Shown here: positions 27,430 through 39,400 of the stretch, piece by piece | Layout: every line of letters starts with the position of its first letter | Position numbering within the stretch: the first letter of the stretch is position 1 | Assembly: GCA_902616615.1 (NCBI GenBank) | Contig: CACMTN010000002.1 | Location: 53,501 to 117,500, forward strand | From: an uncultured SAR116 cluster alpha proteobacterium | GTDB taxonomy: Bacteria > Pseudomonadota > Alphaproteobacteria > Puniceispirillales > Marisalimonadaceae | Length of the DNA stretch: 64,000 nucleotides | Direction of reading: 5' to 3' | Made by a program: the position numbers and the translations under genes | Notes under the pieces: model-generated | The model's input: the letters and a program-made list of their open reading frames with translations, nothing else | Told to the model about the DNA's origin: nothing | Database searches by the model: none

Positions 27430-29199
27430 ATGCATAAATATAGAACACATAAATGTAATGAATTAAGAATTGAAAACGTGAACAATCAGGTAAAGTTATC
27501 TGGGTGGGTTCATAGGAAAAGGGATCATGGACAATTAATCTTTATAGATCTGAGAGATCATTACGGCTTAACACAAGTCGTTGTTGACTCATCAAACAAA
27601 AATTTTTCCATATTTGAAAACCTACCATTAGAAAGTGTAATTACTGTTTCAGGGATGGTTGTGGAAAGGTCTGACGAAACTATTAATAATAATTTACCAA
27701 CAGGTAGAATTGAAATTAATTTGTCTGAATTAGAAATTATTTCCCAATCAAAAGCATTACCTTTGCAAGTTAATTCTGATGAAGACTATGGTGAAGAAAC
27801 TAGATTAAAATTCAGATATTTAGATCTTAGAAGAAGCAGGCCGCATCAAAATATTGTCTTAAGATCTAATGTTATTCAAACCATTAGAAATAAAATGTTA
27901 GATCTTGGTTTTTTAGAATTTCAAACACCAATTTTAACTGCGTCTAGTCCAGAAGGTGCTCGAGATTTTTTGGTTCCATCTAGACTTAATAAAGGGAAAT
28001 TTTATGCTTTGCCTCAAGCTCCACAGCAGTTTAAACAACTTATAATGGTATCTGGATTTGATAAATATTTCCAAATATCGCCATGTTTTAGAGATGAAGA
28101 TAGTAGAGCAGACAGATCACCAGGTGAATTTTATCAGCTTGATTTAGAAATGTCATATGTTGAACAAGAAGATGTTTTTAATGCTGTAGAACCTGTGATT
28201 AAAGAAGTTTTTAAAAAATATTCAGATAAAAATATTGATGAGATTTTCCCAAAAATTACTTTCAAAGATTCAATGTTAAAATATGGAAATGACAAACCTG
28301 ATTTGAGATTTGGTCTTGAGATTCAAGATGTAACCAATATTTTTAAAAATTCTGGTTTTTCCATTTTTGCAAAATCGATCGAAGATGGATCTGTTGTGAG
28401 AGCTGTTCCTGGTCCAAATTGTGGTTCACGTTCAGTTGCTGATAGAATGAATAGTTGGGCTCAAGAAGAGGGTGCTCCTGGGATGGGATATATTATTTTT
28501 AGTGAAAACACTGCTAAGGGACCAATTGCAAATGCATTGGGAATTGAAAAAGCTTTTGAGATGAAGACCTTATTTAACCTTAATGATGGAGATGCTCTGT
28601 TCTTTTCTTGTGCATCAGAGAGTGAAGCAGCTAATTTAGCCGGAAAAGCCAGAGTTAAAATTGCAACAGACAGAGAATTAATTGAAAAAAACATATTTAA
28701 ATTTTGTTGGATAGTAGATTACCCTATGTTTGAAAAAGATGAAAATACTGGCAAAATAGAATTTTCCCATAATCCTTTTTCTATGCCACAAGGGGGTATG
28801 GAAGCATTGTTGAATGAGAATCCACTAGATATTCTCGCATATCAATACGACTTAGTTTGTAATGGAATTGAGCTTTCATCTGGTGCTATAAGAAATCATG
28901 TCCCTGAAATAATGTATAAAGCTTTTGAAATTGCAGGTCACAAGCCCGACGTTGTTGACAATAAATTTCCAGCCATGATTAATGCTTTTAAATTTGGTGC
29001 ACCTCCTCATGGAGGTATAGCTCCAGGTATTGATCGTATTGTAATGTTATTAGCTGATGAACCAAATATAAGAGAAGTAATTTTATTTCCAATGACTGGT
29101 AAAGCAGAAGATTTGATGATGAACGCACCAAGCGAGATAAACGAACTTCAATTAAAAGAATTAGGTATTAAATTAGACAAAAAAAACAAACTTAATTAA
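27430..29199 (+). CDS. aspS: Aspartyl-tRNA synthetase
   Basis: Class II synthetase that charges tRNA-Asp, probably of the non-discriminating bacterial kind if an amidotransferase supplies Asn-tRNA (inference). An N-terminal OB-fold anticodon domain ([21 protein letters not shown]) precedes the catalytic core with motif 2 [19 protein letters not shown] and motif 3 [14 protein letters not shown]. The bacterial GAD insertion lies around residues 290-410. Length 589 residues, standard. It overlaps the end of ctaA by 8 bp in convergent orientation. Confidence 0.97.
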   Translation: MHKYRTHKCNELRIENVNNQVKLSGWVHRKRDHGQLIFIDLRDHYGLTQVVVDSSNKNFSIFENLPLESVITVSGMVVERSDETINNNLPTGRIEINLSELEIISQSKALPLQVNSDEDYGEETRLKFRYLDLRRSRPHQNIVLRSNVIQTIRNKMLDLGFLEFQTPILTASSPEGARDFLVPSRLNKGKFYALPQAPQQFKQLIMVSGFDKYFQISPCFRDEDSRADRSPGEFYQLDLEMSYVEQEDVFNAVEPVIKEVFKKYSDKNIDEIFPKITFKDSMLKYGNDKPDLRFGLEIQDVTNIFKNSGFSIFAKSIEDGSVVRAVPGPNCGSRSVADRMNSWAQEEGAPGMGYIIFSENTAKGPIANALGIEKAFEMKTLFNLNDGDALFFSCASESEAANLAGKARVKIATDRELIEKNIFKFCWIVDYPMFEKDENTGKIEFSHNPFSMPQGGMEALLNENPLDILAYQYDLVCNGIELSSGAIRNHVPEIMYKAFEIAGHKPDVVDNKFPAMINAFKFGAPPHGGIAPGIDRIVMLLADEPNIREVILFPMTGKAEDLMMNAPSEINELQLKELGIKLDKKNKLN

Positions 29200-30202
29200 T
29201 TCTTATTATATTCAATCTATGCATTATAATTGTAAGAATTATGAATAAAATAACAGCTCCAGTTTGATGAAGAGTTCCTAAGTAAATTGGAACCATATTA
29301 ATTAAAGTAAAAATACCTAATAAAAATTGGAAACATACTATTGAACTCATAAACAGGGAGTATTTCTTAATAATTCCATCACTACATTGTATATAGTTTC
29401 TGTAGCAATATATAAGTACACAAATTGTAGTGAATAAAGCTATATGTCTGTGATGAAACTGAGCTGAGGCAGGATTTTCAAATGGATCTAAAAATCCATT
29501 TTCACCATAATTTTCTGGGAAAAAACTATATCCCATTAAAGGATATTCGTTGTACATCAAGCCAGCGTCCATTCCAGCAACAAATGCACCAGCGATAATT
29601 GTTGTAAATAAAAGACAAAAAATTATGAAACTGAAGTCTAATTTAATTTTAGAGTGACCATTCTTAAATTCTAATAAAGTCCAAATTAAAAGGAATAATA
29701 TTAACAATGCATTTGATAAATGAACAGCCAAACGATATTGTGAAACAGTAGGATCATTTACGAGCCCAGATTTTACCATCCACCAACCTATAATAGCTTG
29801 TAAACTTCCTAAAAACAAAATAATCAATAATTTCAATAAAATTGAATTCGGGATTTTATTAGACACATAAAAAATAATTAAGGGAATAATAAAAACGATT
29901 CCAATTAACCTTCCCCACAATCTGTGAAAGTATTCCCAAAAAAATATCTTTTTAAATTCTGGGATACTCATTCCTTGATTTTTAAAAATATATTCTGGCG
30001 AACTCATGTAAAGTGAAAAAACTCTTTTCCACTCTTCATCAGTAATGGGTGGTAAAAATCCCCAAATAGGTCTCCATTCAACCATTGATAGACCAGAATC
30101 TGTCAACCTAGTAATGCCGCCAATTAGTATCATTAAAACTACCATTATGATAGTAGTATATAACCATGTGTTTATGTATGTTTGATTTGAAATTGGGTTC
30201 AT
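29192..30202 (-). CDS. ctaA: Haem A synthase (COX15/CtaA family)
   Basis: Eight-helix inner-membrane enzyme oxidising the C8 methyl of haem O to formyl, giving haem A for aa3-type cytochrome oxidase. The haem-ligand histidines are visible in [33 protein letters not shown] and [10 protein letters not shown]. The start [15 protein letters not shown] leads straight into the first helix with [16 protein letters not shown] after it, a family signature. At 336 residues it belongs to the proteobacterial type 2 group. Transcribed alone, divergent from groES. Confidence 0.95.
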   Translation of the reverse strand: MNPISNQTYINTWLYTTIIMVVLMILIGGITRLTDSGLSMVEWRPIWGFLPPITDEEWKRVFSLYMSSPEYIFKNQGMSIPEFKKIFFWEYFHRLWGRLIGIVFIIPLIIFYVSNKIPNSILLKLLIILFLGSLQAIIGWWMVKSGLVNDPTVSQYRLAVHLSNALLILFLLIWTLLEFKNGHSKIKLDFSFIIFCLLFTTIIAGAFVAGMDAGLMYNEYPLMGYSFFPENYGENGFLDPFENPASAQFHHRHIALFTTICVLIYCYRNYIQCSDGIIKKYSLFMSSIVCFQFLLGIFTLINMVPIYLGTLHQTGAVILFIILTIIMHRLNIIRIN

Positions 30203-30281
30203 TTTGGATTAATATTTTATTTATGTATATGTGTTGTTTTATCTTAAAAACAATATTTTAAATATTTTTTTTTATTATATC

Positions 30282-30310
30282 TTGAAAGTTACTTTCAATT
30301 ACACTATTTA
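30282..30310 (+). promoter_or_regulatory. groESL promoter with a palindrome over the -35 element
   Basis: TTGAAA and TATTTA are 17 bases apart, about 60 bases before groES. The -35 box is the left arm of a perfect dyad TTGAAAG-TTA-CTTTCAA. No CIRCE element (TTAGCACTC with its inverted partner) is present, so HrcA control of the usual type is not indicated. A sigma-32 reading (CTTGAAAG) is possible; the spacing fits sigma-70 at least as well. Confidence 0.5.
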
Positions 30311-30369
30311 AGCTCCATCAATAATGTATTTATTGTTTAACTTTAACATTTTAATAAGGGAGAAAAGGC

Positions 30370-30657
30370 ATGAAGTTTAGGCCACTTCACGACAGAGTTG
30401 TTGTTGAGCGCCTCGAAGCAGAGGAGAAAACAGCTAGTGGAATAATTATTCCAGATTCAGCACAAGAAAAGCCGATGCAAGGTAAAATTATTGCGGCAGG
30501 TTCTGGAGCACGTGACGAGACTGGAAAGATTCAACCTTTGGATGTAAAAGAAGGTGATGTTGTACTTTTTGGAAAATGGTCCGGTACTGAAGTTAAGCTT
30601 GATGGTAAAGATCTTTTGATCATGAAAGAAAGCGATATCATGGGAATAATGGGTTAA
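30370..30657 (+). CDS. groES: Co-chaperonin GroES
   Basis: Heptameric lid of the GroEL folding chamber. The 95-residue protein carries [20 protein letters not shown] at its start, the mobile loop [18 protein letters not shown] contacting GroEL, and a normal C-terminus ([13 protein letters not shown]). A strong AAGGGAG site precedes the ATG. Followed 51 bases later by groEL in the usual bicistronic operon. Confidence 0.98.
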   Translation: MKFRPLHDRVVVERLEAEEKTASGIIIPDSAQEKPMQGKIIAAGSGARDETGKIQPLDVKEGDVVLFGKWSGTEVKLDGKDLLIMKESDIMGIMG

Positions 30658-30696
30658 TTATTCTCTATAATAAATAATAATTACTTTATAAATTGA

Positions 30697-32385
<1,689 letters not shown>

Positions 32386-32408
32386 TTCTGCTTAACTTTA
32401 TTACTTTG

Positions 32409-32444
32409 ACACCTCTAGCTTTATAAGTTAGAGGTGTTTTTTTT
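32409..32444 (+). terminator. Rho-independent terminator of groESL
   Basis: ACACCTCTA pairs perfectly with TAGAGGTGT across an 11-base spacer that can extend the stem by three more pairs, followed by eight T residues. It is 23 bases after the groEL stop and is the clearest terminator in the window. Confidence 0.88.
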
Positions 32445-32517
32445 ATATTATTTGTTTATTTGTTGCTTAGTATTATTAACTCATATAGCAATTAAAAATA
32501 TTATTTGAAATTAAGTT

Positions 32518-34119
32518 ATGGAAAAATCAGAGATTAAAAAATTTGCAGAGAAATCGAATGCTTGGCCTTTTGTTGAAGCAAGAAGTTTAAGGGATAGACT
32601 CGACAAAATTGAGAGTTCTGCTCCAAGAGATAACAATAAACCTGTTCTGTTTGAGACTGGATATGGACCTTCAGGTCTCCCTCATATTGGAACATTTGGT
32701 GAAGTTGCGAGGACTAACATTGTACGTAACGCATTTGAAGTTTTAACTGATAGAAACACAAAGTTAATATGTTTTTCAGACGACATGGATGGTTTTCGTA
32801 AAATTCCAGAAAATGTCCCTAACAAAGCTTTACTTGAAAAATTTATTGAACATCCCTTAACCAGCGTCCCTGATCCTTTTGAAAAATTTAGTAGTTTTGG
32901 CGATCATAATAATCATAAACTACAAGAATTTTTAGACCACTTTAATTTTGAGTATGAATTTGTTTCAGCCACAGAATGCTATAAAAGTGGAAAATTTGAT
33001 GAGACACTCAAAAAGATTTTGTTAAATTACGAAAAAATAAAAAACATAATTTTGCCTACTTTAGGCGAAGATCGAAAAAAAACTTACAGCCCGTTTCTTC
33101 CAGTCTGTCCAAAATCTGGAAAAGTTTTGCAAGTTAACATCACTTCAATTGACACAAAAAACAATACTGTAAGTTATATTGACGAAAATACTAAAGAATT
33201 AACAACTGTTTCTATTTTTGGTGGATCATGCAAGCTGCAGTGGAAGTGTGATTGGGCAATGCGTTGGTTTGCTCTGGGAGTAGATTATGAGATGTCAGGA
33301 AAAGACTTATCTGAAAGTGTAATTTTATCTAGTAAAATATTGAGAGCTCTTGGAGGAACACCTCCATCAGGCTTTTCATATGAACTTTTTCTAGATAATA
33401 ATGGTGAAAAGATTTCAAAATCAAAAGGCAATGGCTTATCTATAGAAGAGTGGTTGAGATATGGTTCACCTGAATCTTTAAGTCTGTTTATGTATACAAA
33501 TCCCAAAAGAGCCAAAAGGCTTTTTTTTGATATCATACCTAAAACCACTGATGAATATTTTTCGCATTTGAAAAAATTTTCTGAGCAGGAAATTCATGAA
33601 AAAATTGATAATCCTGTATGGCATTTACATAAAGGTTCACCAAAATTTAATAATCTTCCAGTTACATTTACTTTATTGTTAAATTTAGTGTCTGTATGTT
33701 ATGCAAGTGATCCAGAAATAGTATGGAGATATGTTAAAACCTACTCACCCGATTCAAAAAGAACTAAAGAATTAGATAATTTAATTGATTTAGCTGTCAA
33801 TTATTATAAAGAGAAAATAGAACCTCAAAAGAAGTATAGGCTTCCTAATGAAAAAGAGAAAAAAGGTATTACAGAATTAATAAATACTTTATCAACATTA
33901 AACAATGAAACCTCTTCTGATGATATTCAAGCTATAGTATTTGCAATTGGAAAAAACCTTGAATATGAGAATTTACGTGAATGGTTTAAAGGTTTGTATG
34001 AGACTGTTTTAGGACAAACTGAAGGACCTAGAATGGGAAGTTTTATAAAACTCTATGGCATTGAATCAACTATAAAATTGTTAGAAGACGTGATATTAGG
34101 TAAATTAGTTAAAGAATAG
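32518..34119 (+). CDS. lysK: Class I lysyl-tRNA synthetase
   Basis: Charges tRNA-Lys using the Rossmann-fold class I architecture, otherwise typical of archaea and common in alphaproteobacteria, in place of class II LysS. The HIGH-equivalent GPSGLPHIG is at residues 50-58 and the KMSKS-equivalent KISKSKGNG near 300. The C-terminal helical anticodon region ends EGPRMGSFIKLYGIEST. Length 533 residues is usual. Followed 5 bases later by pyrD. Confidence 0.95.
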   Translation: MEKSEIKKFAEKSNAWPFVEARSLRDRLDKIESSAPRDNNKPVLFETGYGPSGLPHIGTFGEVARTNIVRNAFEVLTDRNTKLICFSDDMDGFRKIPENVPNKALLEKFIEHPLTSVPDPFEKFSSFGDHNNHKLQEFLDHFNFEYEFVSATECYKSGKFDETLKKILLNYEKIKNIILPTLGEDRKKTYSPFLPVCPKSGKVLQVNITSIDTKNNTVSYIDENTKELTTVSIFGGSCKLQWKCDWAMRWFALGVDYEMSGKDLSESVILSSKILRALGGTPPSGFSYELFLDNNGEKISKSKGNGLSIEEWLRYGSPESLSLFMYTNPKRAKRLFFDIIPKTTDEYFSHLKKFSEQEIHEKIDNPVWHLHKGSPKFNNLPVTFTLLLNLVSVCYASDPEIVWRYVKTYSPDSKRTKELDNLIDLAVNYYKEKIEPQKKYRLPNEKEKKGITELINTLSTLNNETSSDDIQAIVFAIGKNLEYENLREWFKGLYETVLGQTEGPRMGSFIKLYGIESTIKLLEDVILGKLVKE

Positions 34120-34124
34120 ATAAA

Positions 34125-35249
34125 ATGCTTTGGAAATTAATCACTTTTTTTGTAAGAAAATTTGATCCAGAAACTGCTCATAAATTAACTATAAATTCTT
34201 TGAAACTCGGTTTACATCCAAGATTAAATCAAAGTGTAATTCCAATTAAAATTGGTGATTTAAGTTTTAAAAATTTTCTTGGTGTTGCAGCTGGTTTTGA
34301 TAAAAATGCTGAGGTAATAAACAAAATTCATTTTTTGAACTTTGGTTTCACTGAAGTTGGTACTATTACACCAATGCCTCAATATGGAAATCCAAAACCA
34401 AGAATTTTCAGATTAGAAGAAGATAAAGCTATAATAAATCGAAATGGTTTTAACAATTTAGGAATGTTAGAAGCTAAAAACAAATTAGAGCATTATAGAA
34501 ATAAATTCCCAGTAGGAAGTGATTTTGTTGTTGGAATTAATATTGGCCCCAACAAAGATAGTAAGAATAGGTTTAGTGATTATAAAATGCTTACCAAAAA
34601 CTTATCACTTTTTGCTGACTATGTTTCTGTAAATGTTTCTTCACCAAATACTCCAAACTTAAGAGATTTCCAAAAAAAAGAAAACTTAGAGAAAGTTATA
34701 AAATTTGTAAAAGATGGTATTATTGCATCTAAAACGTTGAATAAAAAATTGCCAATTTTTTTGAAGATTGCTCCAGATATAAATAAGAGTACTTTGAATT
34801 CTATAATTGAAATAGCTCATTCACAAAAAATTTATGGATTAATTATCTCGAATACTACTCTAGATAGAGACATTAATCTTAAATCAAAAAAATATGGTGA
34901 ATTAGGAGGTCTATCTGGTAAGCCGTTATTTAAAAAATCAACAGATATTTTGTCACAAGCAAACAAAATTATTAAAAAAAATAATTATAAATTATTTTTA
35001 ATTGCCGCTGGTGGTGTTTTAGACAGTAAGACTGCATTTGTAAAGATCTTGTGTGGAGCACATTTAGTTCAATTATATTCTTCTCTAACATTTGAGGGAC
35101 CTTTAATTGCGAATGAAATAATGAGAGGCATTTTGAAATTTATGAGAAGAGATAATATAAAAAATATTTCCGATGTAGTAGGTATTATTGATAATCCTAA
35201 AGAAGCCATGAATATAGCAATTAATGGTTTTAAAAGTAATAAAGATTAG
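34125..35249 (+). CDS. pyrD: Dihydroorotate dehydrogenase (quinone), class 2
   Basis: FMN enzyme of pyrimidine synthesis that oxidises dihydroorotate and reduces ubiquinone at the membrane. The class 2 N-terminal membrane-associating helices (LWKLITFFVRKFDPETAHKL) precede the barrel. GVAAGFDKNAE near residue 48, NINIGPNKDS-type FMN loop near 138 and the catalytic serine in NVSSPNTPNLR near 178 identify class 2. The C-terminal IAAGGVLD is the phosphate-binding end. Length 374 residues; the C-terminal extension of about 15 residues is unremarkable. Confidence 0.95.
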   Translation: MLWKLITFFVRKFDPETAHKLTINSLKLGLHPRLNQSVIPIKIGDLSFKNFLGVAAGFDKNAEVINKIHFLNFGFTEVGTITPMPQYGNPKPRIFRLEEDKAIINRNGFNNLGMLEAKNKLEHYRNKFPVGSDFVVGINIGPNKDSKNRFSDYKMLTKNLSLFADYVSVNVSSPNTPNLRDFQKKENLEKVIKFVKDGIIASKTLNKKLPIFLKIAPDINKSTLNSIIEIAHSQKIYGLIISNTTLDRDINLKSKKYGELGGLSGKPLFKKSTDILSQANKIIKKNNYKLFLIAAGGVLDSKTAFVKILCGAHLVQLYSSLTFEGPLIANEIMRGILKFMRRDNIKNISDVVGIIDNPKEAMNIAINGFKSNKD

Positions 35250-35267
35250 ATTATTTTACCATTTAAC

Positions 35268-35296
35268 TTGACCTTTCAGGTCTGCTATCATATATA
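35268..35296 (+). promoter_or_regulatory. Strong sigma-70-type promoter for rpmB with an embedded hairpin
   Basis: TTGACC and TATATA are separated by exactly 17 bases, 26 bases before the rpmB start codon, which makes it one of the best promoter matches in the window. A short perfect dyad GACCT-TTC-AGGTC starts inside the -35 box and covers the first part of the spacer. Confidence 0.65.
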
Positions 35297-35321
35297 ACGA
35301 CATATAATTTTGAGGTTGATA

Positions 35322-35621
35322 ATGTCTAGAGTTTGTGAAATTTCAGGTAAAAATGTTATGAGTGGTAATAATGTCAGCCATGCAAAAAATAAAACCAAAA
35401 GAAAGTTTTTACCCAATCTTCAAAATGTTAAGTTTTTTAGTAAGTCCTTAGATAAATTTATTAGCATGAAAGTATCAGTAAGAGCTCTAAAGTCTGTCGA
35501 AAAAAATGGCGGTTTAGATGACTACTTATCAAAGACAAGTAATAGAGTTTTAGCACCACAAGCTATAGCAATTAAAAAATCTATTCAAAAAAATTTAAAA
35601 AAAGAAGTTAGCTCTTCTTAA
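35322..35621 (+). CDS. rpmB: Large ribosomal subunit protein bL28
   Basis: 99-residue ribosomal protein beginning MSRVCEISGKNVMSGNNVSH, followed by the basic KTKRKFLPNLQNVKF core of the family. The ATG has TGAGG six bases upstream; a TTG 12 bases earlier overlaps that site and is not used. It stands alone without the bL33 gene that follows it in many bacteria, and has its own strong promoter. Convergent with cobT, two bases apart. Confidence 0.96.
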   Translation: MSRVCEISGKNVMSGNNVSHAKNKTKRKFLPNLQNVKFFSKSLDKFISMKVSVRALKSVEKNGGLDDYLSKTSNRVLAPQAIAIKKSIQKNLKKEVSSS

Positions 35622-35623
35622 CA

Positions 35624-37447
35624 TCATTCTTCATTGAATAAGTCAGCTAGCTGTTCAGTAACAGCTCCACCCAATTGCTCAGCATCAGTAAGAGTTACTG
35701 CTTTATCATAATAACGGGTAACGTCGTGACCAATACCAATTGCAACTAATTCTACGGGTGATCTATTTTCTATAAATGAGATTACCTGTTTCAGATGAAG
35801 TTCTAAGTAGTTACCGCTATTAGAAGAAAGTGTAGTATCGTCAACGGGCGCACCATCGCTTATGACCATAAGGATTTTTCTATCTTCAACTCTACCTAAT
35901 AGTCGCTCATGTGCCCAGATTAACGCTTCACCATCTATATTCTCCTTTAAAATTCCCTCTCTAAGCATTAATCCAAGTGAATTTTTTGCTCTTCTCCATG
36001 GCGCGTCTGCTGGTTTATAAATTATATGCCTTAAGTCATTTAATCTTCCAGGATAAGTTGGTTTACCCTCATTTATCCATTGTTCCCGCGATTGACCACC
36101 CTTCCATGCTTTTGTGGTGAAACCCAAGATTTCAACTTTGACTCCACATCTTTCAAGTGTTCTAGCCATAATGTCAGCGCAAATTGCTGCAATGGTTATT
36201 GGCCTCCCTCTCATTGACCCAGAATTATCTATTAGCAAAGTCACTATCGTATCTCTAAATTTCATATCTTTTTCCTGCTTATAAGAAAGTGGGAATAATG
36301 GTTGAGTAATCACTCTAGCTAATTTCGATGCATCTAACATTCCTTCTTCAAGATCAAAGTTCCAGGATCTATTCTGTTTGGCTTGTAATTTTCTTTGAAG
36401 TTTATTCGCCAATCTAGCTATAGCACCTTGAAGGTTTTCAAGTTGTTTATCAAGTGTCCCTCTTAGTCGGCTAAGTTCTTCTTCTTCACATAACTCTGTG
36501 GCATTGACGATTTCGTCGTACTTGGTAGAAAAGACTTGGTAATTATAATTAATATTATTTTTACCTATGTTATCCCCTGACAAAGGATTAGGAACGATTT
36601 CACCCTCACTCTCCCCATCTTCATTATCAGCATCGGCATCTTGAGTTTCACCTTGTATTTCTTGATCATTGTCTTGGGTATCGCTACTACTATCTAATCC
36701 GGCATCTTCTTCGTTATCACTTTCACTTTCTGCAGATGAGTCGTTTTCTTCATTCTCATCAGGATTGTTTTCTTCAGTATCCTCGTTTTCACCATCATTA
36801 TTAGGATCTCTTTCTCCAATATCCGCATGTAATGCTGATAACAATTGATTTGTATATTTTGCAAAAACTTCTTGATTAGTAGTATTTTCTGCAAGTTGGT
36901 TTAGAAGATTGCCAATTTTGTTATTAATCCAAGGTCGCCATTTCTCCAGAGAAATAGATGTGTTTGGAGGGGAGTTAGAGCCAGTAATTTTTTCTCTTAT
37001 TACTAAGTGCAAAGCATTTACTAACGCTTCCTTATCTTCTCCACCTGGAACAGGTAGAATTGTTTCTTTAAATTTTTCAACAACTAAATTTTGTAAGTTT
37101 TTCTTTATACCTAGAAGATTCTTGGATCCGACAGCTTCAATTCTAGATTCCTCTGCTAACTGAAAAATTTGGGATGATAAATCTGAAGATGGTATATATT
37201 TATTATTTAAAACAGGATCATGATACTTAATCTTAAGAGCAATTTTATCAGCTTCACCTCTTAATTTAAATAATTCTGTATCATCCAATTCTTTTGATAT
37301 TATTGGCAATCTAACTTCTTTAGATGACAAATAACCTGTGGATCCAGAAAATTTTATTTCTCTTTCTTCAATCATATTTCCAGAAATTGCTTTTAAAGTT
37401 GAGGCAGTAGCATTTTGGAATTGAGTGTTTTCTGAGTTCTTGCTCAT
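35624..37447 (-). CDS. cobT: CobT-like cobaltochelatase subunit with VWA domain
   Basis: In aerobic cobalamin synthesis CobT works with CobS and CobN to insert cobalt into hydrogenobyrinic acid a,c-diamide. Here the 607-residue protein has an N-terminal helical region, a strongly acidic Asp/Glu/Asn/Ser linker at residues 213-283 and a C-terminal von Willebrand A domain with the metal site DNSGSMRG near 407. The gene is 7 bases after cobS. No cobN or other corrin gene is in the window, so a chelatase role cannot be assumed; homologous pairs occur in lineages not known to make B12 (general knowledge, not checked). Confidence 0.9.
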   Translation of the reverse strand: MSKNSENTQFQNATASTLKAISGNMIEEREIKFSGSTGYLSSKEVRLPIISKELDDTELFKLRGEADKIALKIKYHDPVLNNKYIPSSDLSSQIFQLAEESRIEAVGSKNLLGIKKNLQNLVVEKFKETILPVPGGEDKEALVNALHLVIREKITGSNSPPNTSISLEKWRPWINNKIGNLLNQLAENTTNQEVFAKYTNQLLSALHADIGERDPNNDGENEDTEENNPDENEENDSSAESESDNEEDAGLDSSSDTQDNDQEIQGETQDADADNEDGESEGEIVPNPLSGDNIGKNNINYNYQVFSTKYDEIVNATELCEEEELSRLRGTLDKQLENLQGAIARLANKLQRKLQAKQNRSWNFDLEEGMLDASKLARVITQPLFPLSYKQEKDMKFRDTIVTLLIDNSGSMRGRPITIAAICADIMARTLERCGVKVEILGFTTKAWKGGQSREQWINEGKPTYPGRLNDLRHIIYKPADAPWRRAKNSLGLMLREGILKENIDGEALIWAHERLLGRVEDRKILMVISDGAPVDDTTLSSNSGNYLELHLKQVISFIENRSPVELVAIGIGHDVTRYYDKAVTLTDAEQLGGAVTEQLADLFNEE

Positions 37448-37454
37448 TTTAATT

Positions 37455-38465
37455 TTAAGCGTCTATACTTTTTTCAACTTTAATTAATTCTCTTCCAAAA
37501 CACCTTTGATAATATTCTGACAAAATTGGTCTTTCCATTTCGTCACATTTATTGAAAAAAGTTAGTTTGAAAGCCAAATCAATATCTTCAATTATATTTG
37601 CGTTTTCTGCCCATGTTATAACTGTCCTAGGAGACATAACAGTAGAAAGATCACCTGATATAAATCCATTTCTTGTTAAATTGGCTATTGAAACCATTGA
37701 TTTTATGGTTTCTTGTCCATTCTTATTTTTAAAATTAGGAACTTTAGATAAAACAATCTTTTCTTCAGCTTCCGCTGGTAAATAATTTAAAGTTGAAACA
37801 ATAGACCATCTATCCATTTGTCCTTGGTTAATTTGTTGTGTTCCATGATATAATCCTGTTGTGTCTCCTAGCCCAACTGTGTTAGCAGTTGCAAATAGTC
37901 TGAAATTATGATGAGGGTTTATAACACGGTTGTTATCAAGTAAGGTCAATTTTCCTGAAACTTCCAAAACTCTTTGAATAACAAACATTACGTCAGCTCT
38001 TCCCGCGTCATATTCATCAAATACAATTGCAACGGGGTTTTGCAGGGCCCAAGGAAGGACGCCTTCTCTAAATTCAGTTACTTGCTTTCCATTTTCTAAA
38101 ACAATTGCATCTTTGCCTACCAGATCTAAACGGCTTATATGACTATCTAAATTAACTCTTACACATGGCCAATTTAATCTTGCAGCAACTTGTTCAATAT
38201 GTGTTGATTTACCAGTACCGTGATAACCTTGGATCATCACTCTTCTATTATAGCAAAATCCAGCAAGTATTGCTTTTGTAGTAGTTTCATCAAATAAATA
38301 AGATTCATCGATTTCAGGTACAAATTTAGTTTTTTCACTAAATCCAATAATTTTCATATTTGTTTTGAAGCCAAAAACTTTTTCAGGATCAACAACTGAG
38401 GTTTGAGAAGCAGGAAAAGTTTCAGTTTTAAAGTCCATTTTGTTAGTTAAACTAACTTCGTTCAT
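37455..38465 (-). CDS. cobS: CobS-like AAA+ ATPase (MoxR group)
   Basis: AAA+ motor that forms the ring partnered with CobT. Walker A GYHGTGKS is at residues 80-87, Walker [10 protein letters not shown] near 147-155, and sensor-type Asn is in [11 protein letters not shown] near 190. [20 protein letters not shown] is characteristic of CobS. At 336 residues it is full length. It is encoded between the J-domain protein and cobT on one strand, which suggests the three proteins work together, perhaps as a chaperone-like machine. Confidence 0.92.
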   Translation of the reverse strand: MNEVSLTNKMDFKTETFPASQTSVVDPEKVFGFKTNMKIIGFSEKTKFVPEIDESYLFDETTTKAILAGFCYNRRVMIQGYHGTGKSTHIEQVAARLNWPCVRVNLDSHISRLDLVGKDAIVLENGKQVTEFREGVLPWALQNPVAIVFDEYDAGRADVMFVIQRVLEVSGKLTLLDNNRVINPHHNFRLFATANTVGLGDTTGLYHGTQQINQGQMDRWSIVSTLNYLPAEAEEKIVLSKVPNFKNKNGQETIKSMVSIANLTRNGFISGDLSTVMSPRTVITWAENANIIEDIDLAFKLTFFNKCDEMERPILSEYYQRCFGRELIKVEKSIDA

Positions 38466-38490
38466 TATAAAATCTCCAAAAGTTTTTTTG

Positions 38491-39027
38491 TTATGTTCTT
38501 GCTGGTTTTGTTAATGAGTTTAATATTACATTATAGGCATTTGTTATATTAATAAATTTATCTTTATTTTTCTTTGATTGGTTTTTATTTTGTACGTCAG
38601 GATGCCATTTTTTTGCAAGAGATTTATATTTAGTTTTCACTTCTTTTAAATTAGAATTAGAATTTAAATTTAATATTTTAAAAGCTTTTTCTAACTCTTT
38701 ATCAATGTATTTTTCGTTTTTCACATTTTTTTTATTTTCAAATGCTATGAAAGCTTTTTCAAAATCATAATTTAGGTTTTTTGTTCCAAACTTCCAACTT
38801 GGTCTATCCCATGTAACTGATTTTCTTATTTCTACTTCCAATTCATTTTCGCTTAGTCCTTCAAAATAATTCCAAGATTTATTGAAGTCCCTTATACAAT
38901 TAATACAAAAATATATATACTCCCTAAGATTTTCTCTTGACTTTGGAGCTGGAAACAAACCTATTTCTTTACATTCTGGATTTGAACAAATTCTTTCCGT
39001 CTTTTTTTCTTGTTTATTATGTAACAT
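38491..39027 (-). CDS. J-domain protein with N-terminal four-cysteine motif
   Basis: 178 residues. The N-terminus has two Cys pairs (CSNPEC near residues 14-19 and CINC near 41-44), probably a zinc site. The C-terminal 65 residues are a J domain with the HPD tripeptide near 142-144 (KKWHPDVQNKN), which would stimulate a DnaK ATPase. This gene lies directly upstream of cobS-cobT, an arrangement recurrent in alphaproteobacteria. It is not the general DnaJ, having no Gly/Phe-rich or canonical zinc-finger region. Confidence 0.88.
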   Translation of the reverse strand: MLHNKQEKKTERICSNPECKEIGLFPAPKSRENLREYIYFCINCIRDFNKSWNYFEGLSENELEVEIRKSVTWDRPSWKFGTKNLNYDFEKAFIAFENKKNVKNEKYIDKELEKAFKILNLNSNSNLKEVKTKYKSLAKKWHPDVQNKNQSKKNKDKFINITNAYNVILNSLTKPART

Positions 39028-39062
39028 AAATTTATTTTTTTATTTTAATTATAGAATTATGT

Positions 39063-39093
39063 AGTAATCCATGCAAGATTGGAATTACTTTTT
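39063..39093. other. Imperfect hairpin between the J-domain gene and bolA
   Basis: AGTAATCCA and TGGAATTACT can pair with one bulged base across an 8-base loop, followed by five T residues on the plus strand. No plus-strand gene ends here, so a terminator is unlikely. An operator in the divergent promoter region is possible. Confidence 0.3.
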
Positions 39094-39121
39094 AGATTAA
39101 TTATACAAATCGGATTTATTT

Positions 39122-39400
39122 GTGAAAAGAAAATTAAAAATTGAAAAAATTATCTCCGAAAGTTATGAGCCTTATTTTTATTCTGTTCTAGATGTATCTG
39201 AACAACACAGGGGGCATCAAAATTTTAAAGAAAACATTGAAAGTCATTTTGAAATAATTATAGTTTCAGAAAAGTTTAAAAATATAAATAGGATTGATAG
39301 ACATAGAATGATTAATAAAAGTTTAAAAAAAGAATTTCTATCAGATCTTCATTCAGCTATAATAAAAACTTATACTATTGAAGAATATAAAAAAATTTAG
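39122..39400 (+). CDS. bolA: BolA family protein
   Basis: 92-residue BolA-fold protein, which with monothiol glutaredoxins binds [2Fe-2S] clusters and takes part in iron-sulfur trafficking. The segment DVSEQHRGHQN carries the family's cluster-binding loop with its His residues, and the helix RIDRHRMINKSLKKEF plus DLHSAIIKTYT completes the domain. It starts at GTG without a strong ribosome-binding site. Divergent from the J-domain gene and ending at the base next to the CorC-like gene. Confidence 0.92.
   Translation: MKRKLKIEKIISESYEPYFYSVLDVSEQHRGHQNFKENIESHFEIIIVSEKFKNINRIDRHRMINKSLKKEFLSDLHSAIIKTYTIEEYKKI

Noticed and set aside
30203..30369. CIRCE or ROSE-type thermosensor before groES
   Set aside because: No TTAGCACTC/GAGTGCTAA pair and no stem covering the AAGGGAG ribosome-binding site was seen.
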